Below, piece after piece: positions 35,581 through 45,080 of a DNA stretch of 64,000 nt. Each line of letters opens with the position of its first letter. Positions within the stretch are counted from its first letter, which is position 1. The DNA is from VBDM01 sp035499735 (GTDB taxonomy: Bacteria > Pseudomonadota > Gammaproteobacteria > Burkholderiales > SG8-39), in NCBI GenBank assembly GCA_035499735.1, contig DATJYC010000037.1, forward strand, positions 1 through 64,000, written 5' to 3'. The notes beneath the pieces were generated by a model that saw only the letters and a program-made list of their open reading frames with translations, was not told the DNA's origin and made no database searches. Made by a program: the position numbers and the translations under genes.

Positions 35581-35667
35581 TGGTGCCGGGAGAGGGAATC
35601 GAACCCACATGGTGTTGCCACCGGCGGATTTTGAGTCCGCTGCGTCTACCAGTTCCGCCATCCCGGC
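35581..35667 (-). tRNA. tRNA-Leu(CAA)
   Basis: 87 bases with a 7-base acceptor stem (GCCGGGA/TCCCGGC), the D arm, an anticodon loop CTCAAAA closed by GCGGA/TCCGC (anticodon CAA at 35631-35633, reading UUG), a long class-II variable arm (CCGGTGGCAACACCATG region) and a T arm with GGTTCGATTCC. The 3' CCA is encoded. It lies 60 bases upstream of the DUF1800 gene on the same strand and 36 bases from queA on the other. Confidence 0.97.
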
Positions 35668-35692
35668 TGGATGCTGCGCGCTTTTCGCGTGC

Positions 35693-35698
35693 ATTATA
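35693..35698 (-). promoter_or_regulatory. Consensus -10 for tRNA-Leu
   Basis: On the minus strand this is a perfect TATAAT, 25 bases before the tRNA 5' end, so transcription would start about 18 bases ahead of the mature tRNA. No good -35 is seen at 16-18 bases; TGGACA lies closer, at 12 bases. The -35 region would fall inside the first codons of queA. Confidence 0.55.
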
Positions 35699-35703
35699 GC
35701 CGC

Positions 35704-36729
35704 GTGGGCCTGTCCATCGACGACTTCGACTACGGGCTGCCGCCCGAGCTGATCGCGCAGCATCCCGCCGCGACGCGCTCGGGCAGCCGGTTGCTGCGCC
35801 TGGGCGGCGAATTGCTGTCCGACCACCGTTTCTCGGAGCTGCCCCGGCTCCTCTCCCCGGGCGACCTGCTGGTGTTCAACGACACCCGCGTGATCAGGGC
35901 GCGCCTCTTCGGGCGGAAGGAAACCGGCGGCCGCATCGAGGTGCTGATCGAGCGCCTGCTCCCGGAAGGCGAGGCGCTCGCGCAGGTGCACGCGGGACGC
36001 GCGGCGAAGGCGGGCAGCACGCTCGAGCTCGACGGAGGCCTGCGCCTGCGCGTGCTCGGCCGCGAGGGCGAGTTCTACCGGCTGCGCTTCCCGGAAGGCG
36101 CGGACGCTCTCGATGCGCTCGAGCGCCACGGGCACGTGCCGCTGCCGCCGTATATCACCCACGCGCCGGAGTCCGAGGACGCGGCACGCTACCAGACCGT
36201 GTACGCGCGCGCGCCCGGCGCGGTCGCCGCGCCCACCGCGGGACTGCACTTCGACGAGGCCGTCCTCGCCGCGCTGAGAGAGCGCGGGGTCGATTTCGCG
36301 TACGTGACCCTGCACGTCGGCGCGGGAACCTTCCAGCCGGTGCGGGTGAAGAATCTCTCGGATCACCGCATGCACCGCGAGCGCTACGAGATCCCGAAGG
36401 CGACCGCCGACGCGGTCGAGGCGGCGCGAGCGCGGGGCGCAAGGATCGTCGCAGTGGGGACAACGACGCTGCGCTGCCTCGAGGCGTCGGGCGCGCGAGC
36501 GGGGGGCGGCGAGACCGACCTCTTCATCACGCCGGGCTTCGAGTTCCGAGTCGTCGACCAACTCGTGACCAACTTCCACCTGCCGAGATCGACGCTGCTC
36601 GTGCTGGTCTCCGCGTTCGCGGGCGTCGAGCCGATCCGCGCGGCGTATCGCCATGCGGTCGCGAATCGCTACCGCTTCTATTCCTACGGCGACGCGATGC
36701 TGCTCGAACGCAGCAGTGCGCGGCCGTAG
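35704..36729 (+). CDS. queA: S-adenosylmethionine:tRNA ribosyltransferase-isomerase
   Basis: 341 residues; adds the epoxycyclopentane ring in queuosine synthesis. Signatures: FDYGLPPELIAQHPA, LLVFNDTRVIRARLFG, GRIEVLIER, APTAGLHFDEAVL, TLHVGAGTFQPV, and VTNFHLPRSTLLVLVSAF. I choose the GTG at 35704 because family members begin near SIDDFDY; the ATG at 35671 sits directly against the tRNA end and would put the promoter of that tRNA inside the gene. Confidence 0.95.
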   Translation: MGLSIDDFDYGLPPELIAQHPAATRSGSRLLRLGGELLSDHRFSELPRLLSPGDLLVFNDTRVIRARLFGRKETGGRIEVLIERLLPEGEALAQVHAGRAAKAGSTLELDGGLRLRVLGREGEFYRLRFPEGADALDALERHGHVPLPPYITHAPESEDAARYQTVYARAPGAVAAPTAGLHFDEAVLAALRERGVDFAYVTLHVGAGTFQPVRVKNLSDHRMHRERYEIPKATADAVEAARARGARIVAVGTTTLRCLEASGARAGGGETDLFITPGFEFRVVDQLVTNFHLPRSTLLVLVSAFAGVEPIRAAYRHAVANRYRFYSYGDAMLLERSSARP

Positions 36730-36779
36730 GATAATACCGGCAGTTCGCTCCAGAGCACATTTCACATTCCGCGACAGCA

Positions 36780-37216
36780 ATGCCCCGGCCCCAGCCCGAG
36801 ACGCGCAGCGCCTATGCGCATTTCCTGCGCATCACCACGCGCTGGATGGACAACGACGCCTACGGGCACATCAACAACGTCGTCTATTACTCGTACTTCG
36901 ACACGGTGGTGAACGGCTATCTCATCGCCGAGGGCGCGCTCGACATCGAAACCAGCGACGTAATCGGGCTGGTGGTCGAGACGCAATGCACGTACTTCGC
37001 GCCGGCGACGTTTCCCGACGCGGTGCACGCCGGATTGCGCGTCGCGCATTTCGGCCGCAGCAGCGTGCGCTACGAGATCGGGCTGTTCCGGAACGACGAC
37101 GACGCCGCGTTGGCGCAGGGACATTTCGTGCACGTCTACGTAGATCGCACGCGCCGCAAGCCGGTGCCGCTGCCGCCGGCGATGCGCGCGGCGCTGGAGC
37201 GGATTCAGCGTCGGCC

Positions 37217-37220
<4 letters not shown>
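36780..37220 (+). CDS. Hotdog-fold acyl-CoA thioesterase (YbgC/FadM-like)
   Basis: 146 residues with the 4-hydroxybenzoyl-CoA-thioesterase motif RWMDNDAYGHINNVVYYSYF; the Asp and the GHINN histidine are at the expected active-site positions. Hydrolyses acyl-CoA of unknown chain type. It sits between queA and tgt, which are usually direct neighbours, and its stop overlaps the tgt start (ATGA). Separate function, probably just co-transcribed. No clear Shine-Dalgarno sequence. Confidence 0.9.
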
Positions 37221-38332
<1,112 letters not shown>

Positions 38333-38350
38333 ACCGCCGGGTCCCGATGG

Positions 38351-38356
38351 TATACT
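38351..38356 (+). promoter_or_regulatory. Likely -10 element ahead of yajC-secDF
   Basis: TATACT, five of six bases to consensus, 34 bases before the yajC GTG in the 58-base gap after tgt. No clear -35. It would give secDF a promoter independent of queA/tgt. Confidence 0.45.
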
Positions 38357-38390
38357 CCCCGCCTCGCTGCATACCGCATTGGAGATCCAC

Positions 38391-38714
38391 GTGCTGATTT
38401 CCCCCGCATTCGCGCAGGGCGCCCCGGGCGGGGCCGGACCCGGCTACGAGCAGTTCTTCATCATCATCGGGATGTTCGCCCTGCTGTACTTCCTGATGAT
38501 CCGCCCGCAGATGAAGCGCGCGAAGGAGCACAAGCAGATGACCGAGGCCTTGCAGAAGGGCGACGAGGTCATCACCTCGGGCGGCGTGCTCGGCAAGGTC
38601 ACCAAGATCGGCGAGGCCTACGTGTCGATCGAGATCGCGGCCGACACCGAGGTGCAGGTGCAGAGAAGCGCGATCCAGACGCTGCTGCCCAAGGGCACGA
38701 TCAAGTCGATCTAG
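38391..38714 (+). CDS. yajC: Sec translocon accessory protein YajC
   Basis: 107 residues with one transmembrane helix (FFIIIGMFALLYFLMIRPQ, about residues 21-40) and a small cytoplasmic domain (GDEVITSGGVLGKV; QRSAIQTLLPKGTIKSI). Accessory to SecDF in protein export. I use GTG at 38391, with GGAG 7 bases upstream; a TTG at 38379 is in frame but that codon overlaps the Shine-Dalgarno sequence. A TATACT element lies at 38351-38356. Ends directly against secD. Confidence 0.95.
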   Translation: MLISPAFAQGAPGGAGPGYEQFFIIIGMFALLYFLMIRPQMKRAKEHKQMTEALQKGDEVITSGGVLGKVTKIGEAYVSIEIAADTEVQVQRSAIQTLLPKGTIKSI

Positions 38715-40571
38715 ATGAATCGGTACCCTGTCTGGGTCTACGCCACCATCGCGGTGGCGCTGCTGCTCGGGGCCCTGTATACGTTGCCGAACTTCTTCGG
38801 CGAGGCGCCGGCCGTGCAGGTTTCGCCCGCGCGCGCCGTCCTCAAGGCAGACAACGCGCTGCTCGGCCGGGTCGAGGACGCGCTGAAGAAGGCGGGGATC
38901 CAGCCGACCGGCCTTTTTCTCGACCTGACCGGCGTGAAGGTGCGCCTCGCCGACACCGACACCCAGCTCAAGGCGAGGGACGTCGTCGACCAGGCGCTCA
39001 ACCCGGACGCCGCCAACCCGTCCTATACCGTCGCGCTCAACCTCCTGCCGAACTCGCCGCGCTGGCTCGGGGCCATCGCGCAGCCGATGTACCTCGGGCT
39101 GGACCTGCGCGGCGGCGTGCACTTCCTGCTGCAGGTCGACATGAAAGCGGCGATCGCCAAGCGCGCCGAGAGCCTCGCCGGGGACATCCGCTCCCAGCTG
39201 CGCGACAAGAACGTGCGCCATTCGGGCATCACGCGCGAGGGCAACGACATCGTGGTGCGCTTCCGCGACGGCGACACGCGCGACAAGGCGCGGGCCATCA
39301 TCGCCGACCAGATTCCAGACCTGCAGCTCACGGACTCGACCTCGGGGAGCGACCTGCTGCTCGTCGCGTCGATCAAGCCCGAGGCGCAGAAGCGCACCCA
39401 GGAATTCGCCCTCAAGCAGAACATCCAGACCCTGCACAACCGCATCAACGAGCTCGGGGTCGCGGAGCCGGTTATCCAGCAGCAGGGCTCGGACCGCGTC
39501 GTCGTTCAGCTTCCCGGCGTGCAGGACACCGCCAAGGCGAAGGAGATCCTCGGGCGCACGGCGACCCTCGAGGTGCGCATGGTCGACACGGAGAACATGA
39601 ATCCGGCGGCGCTCGCCGCGGCGCGCGCGGGGCAGGTGCCCTTCGGCGACGAGTTCTACGTCGAGCGCGACGGGGCGCCGATCCTAGTGCGCAAGCAGGT
39701 CGTGCTCACGGGCGACCGGCTCACCGACGCGCAGCCCGGATTCGACAGCCAGACGCACGAGCCGGCGGTCCACCTCACCCTGGACGCAACCGGAGCGCGC
39801 ATCTTCAAGGAGGTCACGCGCGAGAACGTCGGCAAGCGCATGGCGATCCTGCTCATCGAGAAGGGCAAGGGCGAGGTCGTCACCGCGCCGGTGATCCGCA
39901 CCGAGATCGGCGGCGGGCGCGTGCAGATCAGCGGACGCATGACGACGGTGGAGGCGAACGATGTGGCGCTGCTCCTCCGGGCCGGCGCTCTCGCGGCCCC
40001 CATGGAGATCGTCGAGGAGCGCACCGTCGGCCCGTCGCTCGGCGCCGAGAACATCAGGAAGGGCTTCGACTCCACCGTATACGGCTTCGCGGCTCTGTCG
40101 CTCTTCATCATCGTGTACTACGCGCTGTTCGGCGTGTTCTCGACCCTCGCCCTGTGCGCGAACCTGCTGTTCCTGGTCGCGGTGCTGTCGGCCCTCCAGG
40201 CGACGCTCACGCTTCCCGGCATCGCGGCGATCGCGCTCACCCTGGGCATGGCGATCGACGCCAACGTGCTCATCAACGAGCGCGTGCGCGAGGAGCTGCG
40301 CGGCGGCGCGACGCCCCAGGCGGCGATCCACGCGGGCTACGAGCGCGCCTTCGGCACCATCCTGGACTCGAACGTCACAACCCTGATCGCAGGCCTCGCG
40401 CTCCTCATCTTCGGCTCGGGGCCGGTGCGCGGGTTCGCGGTGGTTCACTGCCTGGGCATTCTCACCTCGATCTTCTCCTCGGTCGTGGTGAGCCGCAGCA
40501 TGGTCAACCTCGTCTACGGCACGCGCAAGAAGCTCGAGCGCGTGTCGATCGGCAATACCGCCTGGAAGTGA
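38715..40571 (+). CDS. secD: Protein translocase subunit SecD
   Basis: 618-residue RND-type membrane protein that pulls secreted proteins across using the proton gradient. TM1 near residues 5-23, a large periplasmic region with GLDLRGGVHFLLQVD, then five helices with the D-rich motif TLGMAIDANVLINER. Start directly follows the yajC stop. secF follows after 17 bases. Confidence 0.97.
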   Translation: MNRYPVWVYATIAVALLLGALYTLPNFFGEAPAVQVSPARAVLKADNALLGRVEDALKKAGIQPTGLFLDLTGVKVRLADTDTQLKARDVVDQALNPDAANPSYTVALNLLPNSPRWLGAIAQPMYLGLDLRGGVHFLLQVDMKAAIAKRAESLAGDIRSQLRDKNVRHSGITREGNDIVVRFRDGDTRDKARAIIADQIPDLQLTDSTSGSDLLLVASIKPEAQKRTQEFALKQNIQTLHNRINELGVAEPVIQQQGSDRVVVQLPGVQDTAKAKEILGRTATLEVRMVDTENMNPAALAAARAGQVPFGDEFYVERDGAPILVRKQVVLTGDRLTDAQPGFDSQTHEPAVHLTLDATGARIFKEVTRENVGKRMAILLIEKGKGEVVTAPVIRTEIGGGRVQISGRMTTVEANDVALLLRAGALAAPMEIVEERTVGPSLGAENIRKGFDSTVYGFAALSLFIIVYYALFGVFSTLALCANLLFLVAVLSALQATLTLPGIAAIALTLGMAIDANVLINERVREELRGGATPQAAIHAGYERAFGTILDSNVTTLIAGLALLIFGSGPVRGFAVVHCLGILTSIFSSVVVSRSMVNLVYGTRKKLERVSIGNTAWK

Positions 40572-40588
40572 CGGAAAAGGCGTAGCGC

Positions 40589-41521
40589 ATGGAATTCTTC
40601 AAGATCCGCCGCGACATCCCGTTCATGCGCCATGCGCTGGCGTTCAACATCGTGTCGCTGATCACCTTCCTGCTGGCGGTGTTCTTTCTCGCGACCAAGG
40701 GGCTGAATTTCTCGATCGAGTTCACCGGCGGCACGGTGATGGAGGTGAGCTACCCCCAGGCCGCCGACGTCGACCAGATACGCAAGGCGCTCGACTCGCG
40801 CGGCTACAACGACTACTCGGTGCAGAACTTCGGCTCGTCGCGCGACGTCCTCATCCGGATGCCGCTCAAGCCCGGCCAGAACAGCTCCGAGCTCTCGAAA
40901 GCCGTCATGGGAGGCCTGTCGGCGCAGGACAGCGGGGCGACGCTGCGGCGGGTCGAGTTCGTGGGGCCCCAGGTGGGGCGGGAGCTCGCCGAGAACGGCG
41001 CGCTCGCGCTGCTGATCACCTCGATCGGCATCGTGCTCTACCTCGCGCTGCGTTTCGAGTGGAAGTTCGGCGTGGCGGCCATCATCGCCAACCTCCACGA
41101 CGTCGTGATCATCCTCGGCTGCTTCGCGCTGTTCCAGTGGGAGTTCTCGCTGCCGGTGCTGGCGGCGGTGCTCGCCGTGCTCGGCTACTCGGTGAACGAG
41201 TCGGTGGTCATCGCCGACCGGATCCGCGAGAACTTCAGGAAGATGCGCAAGGCGAGCGTCACCGAGATCATCGACAACGCCATCACCCGCACGATCTCGC
41301 GCACCATCATCACCCACGGCTGCACCCAGACCATGGTGACCTCGATGCTGGTGTTCGGCGGGCCGGCGCTCCACTACTTCGCGCTCGCCCTCACCATCGG
41401 CATCTGCTTCGGCATCTACTCGTCGGTGCTGGTCATGGCGCCGCTGGTGCGCTGGCTGGGCGTGCGCCGTGAGGACCTGGTGAAGCCGGTCAAGGAGAAG
41501 AAAGAGGAGGCCGTCGTCTAG
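40589..41521 (+). CDS. secF: Protein translocase subunit SecF
   Basis: 310-residue partner of SecD. N-terminal helix then the periplasmic P4-like domain (NFSIEFTGGTVMEV), and membrane helices with VLGYSVNESVVIADRIRENF and TISRTIITHGCTQTMVTSM typical of SecF. Charged C-terminal tail rich in Lys/Glu. Third gene of the yajC-secD-secF operon. Confidence 0.97.
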   Translation: MEFFKIRRDIPFMRHALAFNIVSLITFLLAVFFLATKGLNFSIEFTGGTVMEVSYPQAADVDQIRKALDSRGYNDYSVQNFGSSRDVLIRMPLKPGQNSSELSKAVMGGLSAQDSGATLRRVEFVGPQVGRELAENGALALLITSIGIVLYLALRFEWKFGVAAIIANLHDVVIILGCFALFQWEFSLPVLAAVLAVLGYSVNESVVIADRIRENFRKMRKASVTEIIDNAITRTISRTIITHGCTQTMVTSMLVFGGPALHYFALALTIGICFGIYSSVLVMAPLVRWLGVRREDLVKPVKEKKEEAVV

Positions 41522-41625
41522 TCCGGCTGGAATAAACGCAGCAACACAACTGTTATCTCAACCGTGCGGCCGTTGCCGCGAAAATCGTTCTGCACACCCC
41601 TGAACAACCTAACGAGGAGAACCGA

Positions 41626-42090
41626 ATGAACAAGAAGCTTCTATTGACCGGCCTGGCCGTCGCTCTCGGCGCCGGCGTCACCCACACGGCGCTCGCCCAG
41701 GTCAAGCCGGAGATCCTGGTCAAGCAGCGCCAGGCGGCGATGACCCTGCAGGCCAAGTACTTCGGACCCCTGGCCGGCATGGCCCAGGGCAAGGTCCCGT
41801 ACAACGCCGACACGGTGGCGATGAACGCCGCGCTGCTCGACGCCCTGTCCCGCATGCCCTGGGACGGCTTCGCGCCCGCGAGCAAGGAGGCGACCGTGAA
41901 GAACGCGGCGCTGCCCGCGGTCTGGAGCGAGCCCGCGAAGTTCAAGCAGGCCCAGGACACCTTCCAGAACGCCGTGCAGAACCTGGTCAAGGTGAGCCGC
42001 GGCGGCGACGAGGGCGCGCAGAAGGCGGCGATCGGCGGCATCGGCAAGGCCTGCGGCGGCTGCCACGAGAACTTCCGCGAGAAGCAGTAA
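41626..42090 (+). CDS. Cytochrome c' (class II c-type cytochrome)
   Basis: 154-residue periplasmic protein: signal peptide (residues 1-24, ending THTALAQ), four-helix bundle, and a single C-terminal heme-binding CGGCHENF near residues 142-149, the class II arrangement. Cytochromes c' bind NO/CO and may protect against NO. Good Shine-Dalgarno (CGAGGAGAA). Monocistronic; a strong terminator follows. Confidence 0.92.
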   Translation: MNKKLLLTGLAVALGAGVTHTALAQVKPEILVKQRQAAMTLQAKYFGPLAGMAQGKVPYNADTVAMNAALLDALSRMPWDGFAPASKEATVKNAALPAVWSEPAKFKQAQDTFQNAVQNLVKVSRGGDEGAQKAAIGGIGKACGGCHENFREKQ

Positions 42091-42107
42091 GGCCGCATCA
42101 CCCGAGG

Positions 42108-42137
42108 AAAGCCCCGCCGAGGCGGGGCTTTCTTTTT
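42108..42137 (+). terminator. Rho-independent terminator after cytochrome c'
   Basis: AAAGCCCCGCC, a 2-base turn (GA; in RNA the effective loop is larger), GGCGGGGCTTT, followed by TCTTTTT. An 11-base perfect stem. It separates the two cytochrome genes. Confidence 0.9.
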
Positions 42138-42157
42138 GTCGGCATAATGCTGCGCGC

Positions 42158-43003
42158 ATGATCCGCGCACCGCTCATCCTCGCCCTGCTCTTCGCCGGAA
42201 GCGCCTTTGCGCAGGACGCGAAGCGCGGCGAGTACCTCGCCAAGGCCGCCGGCTGCGTCGGCTGCCATACCGAGGAGAAGGAAGGCGCGGTGCCCTACGC
42301 GGGCGGCCGGGCGCTGAAGACTCCCTTCGGCACGTTCTACGGGCCGAACATCACCCCGGACAAGACGGCGGGAATCGGCAGCTGGACCGAGGCGGATTTC
42401 CTGCGCGCGCTGCGCCTGGGCGATCGTCCCGACGGGTCGAACTTCTTCCCCGCGTTTCCCTACCCGTCGTTTACGAAGATCACCGACAGCGACGCCCGCG
42501 ACCTGTGGGCGTACCTGAAGACGCTCCCGCCGAGCGCGACGCCGAGCAAGGAGCACGACCTGTGGTTCTTCTTCGGATGGAGGTGGCTCGTATCGATCTG
42601 GAAGTGGCTCTACTTCACCCCGGGCGCCTTCACCGACATCCCGGGCGTGTCGGCCGTCGTCAACCGGGGCGCCTACCTCGTGCAGGCGCTCGGCCATTGC
42701 GGCGAGTGCCACACCCCGCGCAACTTCCTCGGCGGCCCGAGGTCCGACCGCACTCTCGCCGGCGGCAGGGGCCCCGACGGCAAATCCGTCGCGAACCTCA
42801 CGCCGACGAACCTCAAGAAGCAGAGCGACAAGGAGATCAAGGATTTCCTCGTCACCGGCCTCACCGCCGAAGGCGACGTCCCCGCCGCGTCGATGGGCGA
42901 GGTCATCAAGAACACGACCAGCCAGCTCACCCCCGCCGATCTCGACGCCCTCATCGCCTACCTGAGAGCGCTCCCGCCGCTGCCGAGCGAGAAGAAGGGC
43001 TAG
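42158..43003 (+). CDS. Diheme c-type cytochrome
   Basis: 281 residues. Signal peptide (ending SAFAQ), heme sites CVGCH near residue 32 and CGECH near residue 186, each followed by a normal cytochrome c fold with an axial Met candidate. Between them an aromatic hydrophobic segment (WFFFGWRWLVSIWKWLYF) may be membrane-associated. Likely electron carrier; partner unknown. CATAAT lies 9 bases before the ATG and no Shine-Dalgarno is seen, so the mRNA may be leaderless. Stop overlaps the DMT gene stop (CTAG). Confidence 0.88.
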   Translation: MIRAPLILALLFAGSAFAQDAKRGEYLAKAAGCVGCHTEEKEGAVPYAGGRALKTPFGTFYGPNITPDKTAGIGSWTEADFLRALRLGDRPDGSNFFPAFPYPSFTKITDSDARDLWAYLKTLPPSATPSKEHDLWFFFGWRWLVSIWKWLYFTPGAFTDIPGVSAVVNRGAYLVQALGHCGECHTPRNFLGGPRSDRTLAGGRGPDGKSVANLTPTNLKKQSDKEIKDFLVTGLTAEGDVPAASMGEVIKNTTSQLTPADLDALIAYLRALPPLPSEKKG

Positions 43004-43887
43004 CCCTCCGGCGACGGCTCCAGCCGTCCCATGCTTTCGCGCCGGATGCTGTAGAACGTTCCCGCGAAGATGATTGCCGCGCCGATCATGATGACGAGCT
43101 CGAGCGGCTCGTTGTAGAACACCGCGCCCACGACCGCGATCAGCGGCAGCCGCAGGAAGTCGATCGGCACGACGACCATCGAGTCGGCGATGCGGAAGGC
43201 GCGCGTCATGCAGTAGTGCGCGGTGAGGCCGACGACGCCGAGCGCGATCACCCACGGCGCGTCGCGCAGGCCCGGCCATACCCACTGCGGCAACGCGGGG
43301 ACGAGGCCGAGCGGCAGCTGGATCACCGCCATGTAGAAGAGGATCGCGAACGCCGTGTCGTGCCCGGCGAGGCGCTTGGTCGCGATCATGGTCGAGGCGT
43401 AGGCGAAGGCGCCGAGCAGCATGACGAGCGCCGCCGGCTGGATGACCGCCATGCCGGGACGCAGCATGACGAACACCCCGACGACGCCCAGCACGAGCAT
43501 CACGGTCCGGCCCTGGTTCAGGCGCTCGCCGAGGAAGATCATGGCGAGCACCGCGGCCCACACTGGCATGGTGAACTCGATCGCGAACACGGTGGCGAGC
43601 GGCAGCAGCGAGATCGCGTAGACCCAGGCGTACTGGCCGCCGAAGTGGAACACGTTGCGCAGCACGTGCAACCCGAAGTGCCTGGTGCGCAGCGCCTTGA
43701 GGCCGTGCCGGGGCAGGAGAAAAAGGAGGATGAGCAGGGACATGAAGCTGCGGATGAAAAGGATCTCGAAGCTCCCCATGGTGCGCAGCAGCTCGCGCAC
43801 CGACACCGCCATGATCGAAAAAGAGACGAGCGCGCCCACCATCCACAAGGCGCCGCGCAGGGCGACGGGAAGGCCGGCGGCGCTCAT
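43000..43887 (-). CDS. DMT-superfamily (EamA) exporter
   Basis: 295 residues, about ten helices in two EamA repeats (first ends near VFVMLRPGMAV; second near SIRRESMG). Metabolite exporter of unknown substrate. ATG at 43887 overlaps the stop of the BenE-like gene (ATGA), so it is coupled to that transporter. Convergent CTAG overlap with the cytochrome gene. A longer open frame to 44925 is a shadow. Confidence 0.88.
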   Translation of the reverse strand: MSAAGLPVALRGALWMVGALVSFSIMAVSVRELLRTMGSFEILFIRSFMSLLILLFLLPRHGLKALRTRHFGLHVLRNVFHFGGQYAWVYAISLLPLATVFAIEFTMPVWAAVLAMIFLGERLNQGRTVMLVLGVVGVFVMLRPGMAVIQPAALVMLLGAFAYASTMIATKRLAGHDTAFAILFYMAVIQLPLGLVPALPQWVWPGLRDAPWVIALGVVGLTAHYCMTRAFRIADSMVVVPIDFLRLPLIAVVGAVFYNEPLELVIMIGAAIIFAGTFYSIRRESMGRLEPSPEG

Positions 43888-45080
43888 ACCCTGACCGCGA
43901 AATCCTCGCGCTCGAGCATACGCGAGGCGATGTAGCCGGCGACGAGGCCCCAGAACGGCGCCCCGATGTTGAGGATGGGGATGTCGGCGACGGTGACGAG
44001 GAAGGTGACGAGCGCGCCGAGCGCGAAGCCGCCGCGGAAGCTCACCGTGAAGGCCGACTGGAGCACGCGCAGCATGGCGAGACCGGCGAGCGCGGCGATG
44101 AAGGCCTTGGGCGTGCCGAGCATGAGGCGGGTGAACACCGGCGCGAACAGGCCGAAGCCGAGCGCGAGCACGCCGACGAAGATTCCCGCCGTGTAGTGCC
44201 GCGCGCGCTCGCCCGAGGACGAGATGATCGCGTTCACCGGGCCGGTGAGGCAGGTCGGGACCGCGCCGACGAAGGCGGTGACGATTGCGCCCGCGCCGCA
44301 GGCGACCGCGATCCCGTCGACGGGCGGAGCGTGGCCCGCGGAGCGCAGCACGCTGATGCCCTGCCCGTTCTGCACCACGAGCACCGTGATCGCGAGCGGC
44401 ACCACGAGCTCGACCATCGCGCGCCACGAGAACGCGGGCGCGTACAGGTTCGGATGCACCAGAGCCAGCGCCTCGGGCGCGGCGTGGAAGCGCCCGAGAT
44501 ACCAGATCATAGCCACCCCGACGGCGAGCGCGACGATCAGGGGCGGAGCGAGGCGAGCGAGGCGCGGGAAGGCGCCGACGAGGACAAAGGCCGCGACCAT
44601 GGGCGCGGCGATCCACGCGTCGTCCCGGATCGCGTAGACGAGGTCCAGGCCGAAGCGCAGGAACACGCCCGCGACCATGCCCATCACGATCGGCATGGGC
44701 ACCGCCTCCATCGCGCGGCGCACCCAGCCCGAGAGGCCGAGCGCGAGCATCAGGATCCCGGTCGCGACGAAGGCGCCGATCACCTCGGGCCAGGAGAGGT
44801 GCCCGAGCGCCGGACCCAGGAGAACCGCGCCTGGAATCGTCCAGAAGAACACGAGCGGCTGACGCGTGGCCCAGCAGAAGGCGATGCTGATGAGCCCGTT
44901 GACGAAGAACGCCCCGAAGATCCACGACGAGAGATCGGAAGGCGAGAGCCCCCCGCGCGTGCCCACCGCGAGGATGATCGCCACGGGGCCCGATGCCGCG
45001 AACAGGAACGCGACCAGGCCGTTGGTGAAGTAGACGCCGCCGAAGTCGGCGAGCGCCTCGCGCAGGCGGGGAGGTTTCAA
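43884..45080 (-). CDS. benE: BenE-family benzoate/H+ symporter-like protein
   Basis: 398 residues, about twelve helices, matching the BenE family: FGAFFVNGLISIAFCW, PLVFFWTIPGAVLLGPALG, NLYAPAFSW, GPVNAIISSSGERARHY. Actual substrate unknown; no benzoate catabolic genes are nearby. TTG start at 45080 overlaps the purB stop (TTGA), unusual company for a purine gene. Confidence 0.85.
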   Translation of the reverse strand: MKPPRLREALADFGGVYFTNGLVAFLFAASGPVAIILAVGTRGGLSPSDLSSWIFGAFFVNGLISIAFCWATRQPLVFFWTIPGAVLLGPALGHLSWPEVIGAFVATGILMLALGLSGWVRRAMEAVPMPIVMGMVAGVFLRFGLDLVYAIRDDAWIAAPMVAAFVLVGAFPRLARLAPPLIVALAVGVAMIWYLGRFHAAPEALALVHPNLYAPAFSWRAMVELVVPLAITVLVVQNGQGISVLRSAGHAPPVDGIAVACGAGAIVTAFVGAVPTCLTGPVNAIISSSGERARHYTAGIFVGVLALGFGLFAPVFTRLMLGTPKAFIAALAGLAMLRVLQSAFTVSFRGGFALGALVTFLVTVADIPILNIGAPFWGLVAGYIASRMLEREDFAVRV

